A stretch of DNA of 64,000 nt from Seongchinamella sediminis (lineage in GTDB: Bacteria > Pseudomonadota > Gammaproteobacteria > Pseudomonadales > Halieaceae), in NCBI RefSeq assembly GCF_003457605.1, contig NZ_QRAN01000006.1, positions 62,001 to 126,000 on the forward strand, written 5' to 3'. Numbering within the stretch: position 1 is the first letter of the stretch; each line of letters opens with the position of its first letter. The position numbers were made by a program, and so were the translations under genes. The notes below the pieces were generated by a model that did not search any database, was not told the origin of the DNA, and saw nothing but the letters and a program-made list of their open reading frames with translations. Shown in pieces: positions 62,143 through 64,000 of the stretch.

Positions 62143-63497
62143 TGCGCCCGCTCCTCGCTGCTGTCAGCCACGGTTAAAAAGTAATTGAGTCTGGCCAGGG
62201 TGATCTGCCGGTCGACGCGGATATTCTGGGCGTCGATGCGGGCGTTGAGCTCGGCGATTTTCGCCCGGACCACTTCCGCAAAGTCGCCATCGTCGTTGGT
62301 ATAGGCGCTAAGCGAGGCCTCGGCCTGGTAACGCATTTCTTCCAGCAGGCGTGAGCGGTACAGTGCATCGCGCTGCTCCAGTCGCGTGAGCCTTGCCAGC
62401 TGGCTCTGTAACCCGGCTACCAGCTTGCGCAGCAGCAGGGCGCGCTCGGTGCGCACCGCTTCGGTCCTGGCGACGGCGGACTTTCGCTGGTTATCCTGTG
62501 CTGTCGAGTTGAACAAGGGCATGTCAATGGAGACCCCCAGGGAGAAAAAGTCAGGGCGCTCCGGCCCCCGCGGATCGTCATCCCGGTAGCCGTAACTGGC
62601 GTTCACCCGCCATTGTGGTTTGTATTGCTGTTCCGCCAGGGCTATACCCGTGCGCCTTGCTTCCAGTTCCCTGTCCACGCTCAGTACGGCGGGGTGTCGG
62701 CTGAGCCGGCGCGCGAGATCCTGCTCAGAGGGTGGTGACGGGCCCAGGAGCCCGTCCGTGTCTGCGAGCTCAATCGCCGGCAGGGTGGCGCTGACGGGCG
62801 TCAGGGCGCTGGCGGTTTGCAGCCATTGTGATAGCTGTGACAGCGCCACTGCCATCGCTTCATCCAGCTGTACCAGGCGGTCGTCCAGACGGGTCAGTTC
62901 CAGTTGCGCCCGGATCAGGTCCTGTTGCCGGGTCTGGCCGAGGGCACTGGCATAGTTTGAGCGGGCGACATCGACCAGCTGCTCGAACAGGTCCCGGTCG
63001 GCTTCGATAAGGCGGATGGTTTCCCGCGCCCGCCAGGCCTCCAGCCAGGCCACGGCTACCTCTGTCGCCACCCGGGCACGGCGCTCGGCGCGACGCAGGG
63101 GATGTTGCGCCTCCAGCGAGCTCAGTTCCTGCTGGCGCAGTTGCCTGCTGTCCCCGCGCGGGATCAGCTGGCTGACGCCTACCTTGAACTGGGTCATCGC
63201 CTCCTGGTCGAAATCAAAACTATCGGTGGGCAGGTTGGCGAAACCGGCGCTGATCATCGGGTCCGGCAGGGCTCCCGCGGCGATGCGCTCGGCCGCCAGC
63301 GCGGACTGGCGCTGTTGGCTGCCGGCTATCCACGGGTCACTGTCCTGGGCGAGCGCTATGGCCTGCTCCAGGCTCAAGCCCCTTGCCAGGCTGGCGACCG
63401 CCAGCCCGGCGCATAACAAAACGAGGGTCGCCAGGCGCCGGGCGAGCAGCCCGGGGCCGGGAACCAGAGGTACAACAGCTTCTGTTGCAGATTTCAT
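62139..63497 (-). CDS. cusC: CusC/TolC-type outer-membrane efflux protein
   Basis: A 452-residue TolC-family channel with a signal region (LATLVLLCAGLAVASLARG), then paired helical regions including LEQAIALAQDSDPWIAGSQQ, DPMISAGFANLPTDSFDFDQ and FSLGVSIDMPLFNSTAQDNQ. It is the first pump gene of the cusC-cusB-cusA order. ATG 63497 is chosen over a longer frame to 63524. Its stop overlaps cusB (ATGA). Confidence 0.9.
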   Translation of the reverse strand: MKSATEAVVPLVPGPGLLARRLATLVLLCAGLAVASLARGLSLEQAIALAQDSDPWIAGSQQRQSALAAERIAAGALPDPMISAGFANLPTDSFDFDQEAMTQFKVGVSQLIPRGDSRQLRQQELSSLEAQHPLRRAERRARVATEVAVAWLEAWRARETIRLIEADRDLFEQLVDVARSNYASALGQTRQQDLIRAQLELTRLDDRLVQLDEAMAVALSQLSQWLQTASALTPVSATLPAIELADTDGLLGPSPPSEQDLARRLSRHPAVLSVDRELEARRTGIALAEQQYKPQWRVNASYGYRDDDPRGPERPDFFSLGVSIDMPLFNSTAQDNQRKSAVARTEAVRTERALLLRKLVAGLQSQLARLTRLEQRDALYRSRLLEEMRYQAEASLSAYTNDDGDFAEVVRAKIAELNARIDAQNIRVDRQITLARLNYFLTVADSSEERAQ

Positions 63498-63623
63498 GGC
63501 CAATCCAGTCAATAGCAGTGCCACAGCCGGCGGCCGGCCACAGCGTGATTGTCGTTTCTCCCGTCGAGGGAGCAGGTCAATAATCGGTCATCGCCAGATT
63601 ACGGGCGAACCGCTGCTGCGGAA

Positions 63624-63989
63624 TCAGGCGGAGGGGGGACGAAACAGCCTGTTGGGGGAGTGCAGAGGGGAACTGGCCGCCATAGCCGCGGGCGCCTCAG
63701 TAGACAGCTGATCTGCGTGGAGGAGTGCGGCGCCGGCTGCCGCCGCGATAGAAACACAGCCACCCTGGGAGCAATAACCGGCATCACAGCAGTCGTTAGT
63801 CGCAGCGCCCGCTGCATTATCTGCAACGGCCATGCCGTGGTGGGCGTGGTGGCTGGAATCATCCATGGCAGTGGCCATGGCGCCGCCGTCATCCACCGCG
63901 GGAGAGCAGGGGGCTGCCACTGTCGCCAGCGCCTGCAGTGAAATCAGCGCGGAGAGCAGCACTGCCAGAGTGTAACGAAAACTGTGCAA
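63624..63989 (-). CDS. CopL-like small exported Cys/His-rich protein, start uncertain
   Basis: A 121-residue protein from TTG 63989; the frame is open to the edge of the window, so the real start may lie beyond it. A signal peptide (TLAVLLSALISLQALATVAA) is followed by a HHAHHGMAVADNAAG segment and DCCDAGYCSQGGC, which fit CopL-type metal-binding regulators of copper operons. It precedes cusC by 126 bases on the same strand. Confidence 0.65.
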   Translation of the reverse strand: MHSFRYTLAVLLSALISLQALATVAAPCSPAVDDGGAMATAMDDSSHHAHHGMAVADNAAGAATNDCCDAGYCSQGGCVSIAAAAGAALLHADQLSTEAPAAMAASSPLHSPNRLFRPPSA

Positions 63990-64000
63990 TGGCTTATCCA

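Overview
The window is 64 kb of high-GC, gene-dense chromosomal DNA from a gammaproteobacterium. Evidence for that placement: a ribosome modulation factor (rmf), a 1625-residue NAD-glutamate dehydrogenase, glcDEF, an AmmeMemoRadiSam set, Cus-type copper efflux, and many ATGA/GTGA stop-start overlaps. The mix of methanethiol oxidation, glycolate oxidation and singlet-oxygen defence would suit an aerobic marine lineage such as Halieaceae/Cellvibrionales; that is an inference from gene content, not a measured placement. I saw no tRNA, rRNA, CRISPR array, insertion sequence or prophage.

Layout. 1-3.4 kb: end of a DUF2797 gene and pepN. 3.4-10.2 kb (minus): a moxR-DUF58-DUF4381-batA-batBC-batD operon with overlapping stops and starts. 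10.5-17 kb: gdhB, rmf, a bactofilin gene and an unknown partner. 17-23.9 kb (minus): an acetyltransferase, an acyl-CoA ligase, and glcF/glcE/glcD preceded by an overlapping yjbQ-family gene; a yaiI-family gene diverges. 24-28.7 kb: a PlsC-like acyltransferase, then a two-gene operon of a MoxR-type ATPase and a GspE/PilB-type ATPase fused to an N-terminal isoaspartyl-methyltransferase-like domain, then folE. 28.8-37.6 kb: an ECF sigma/ChrR anti-sigma pair, divergent from a run of flavin oxidoreductase, DUF1365, Cfa, DUF2878 and an unknown exported protein, followed by photolyase and a two-domain SRPBCC-SDR protein. This is the known content of the singlet-oxygen regulon, and I see paired candidate ECF promoters between the two arms. 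37.7-42.2 kb: a coniferyl-aldehyde-dehydrogenase-like ALDH, a DUF2189 membrane protein and PrpE. 42.1-44.7 kb: the three AmmeMemoRadiSam genes. 44.7-53.6 kb: a small membrane ORF, a phospholipase-D lipoprotein, a dimethylglycine-dehydrogenase-like flavoprotein, an exported methyltransferase with two lipoproteins, a saccharopine-dehydrogenase-like protein, a truncated M3 peptidase remnant and an alpha/beta hydrolase. 53.6-57.6 kb: mtoX (methanethiol oxidase), a SCO copper chaperone and a DAPG-hydrolase-like protein, with a divergent di-heme MauG. 57.7-64 kb (minus): a CopL-like small protein and cusC-cusB-cusA.

How the parts fit. The last 10 kb has a copper theme: MtoX is a copper enzyme, SCO delivers copper, MauG probably acts on the enzyme or on its peroxide, and Cus removes excess copper. 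The ECF/ChrR block groups repair (photolyase), membrane remodelling (Cfa) and redox proteins under one regulator. The least explained unit is the methyltransferase-GspE fusion with its MoxR ATPase at 24.5-27.9 kb, which has no pilin, secretin or inner-membrane platform gene nearby.
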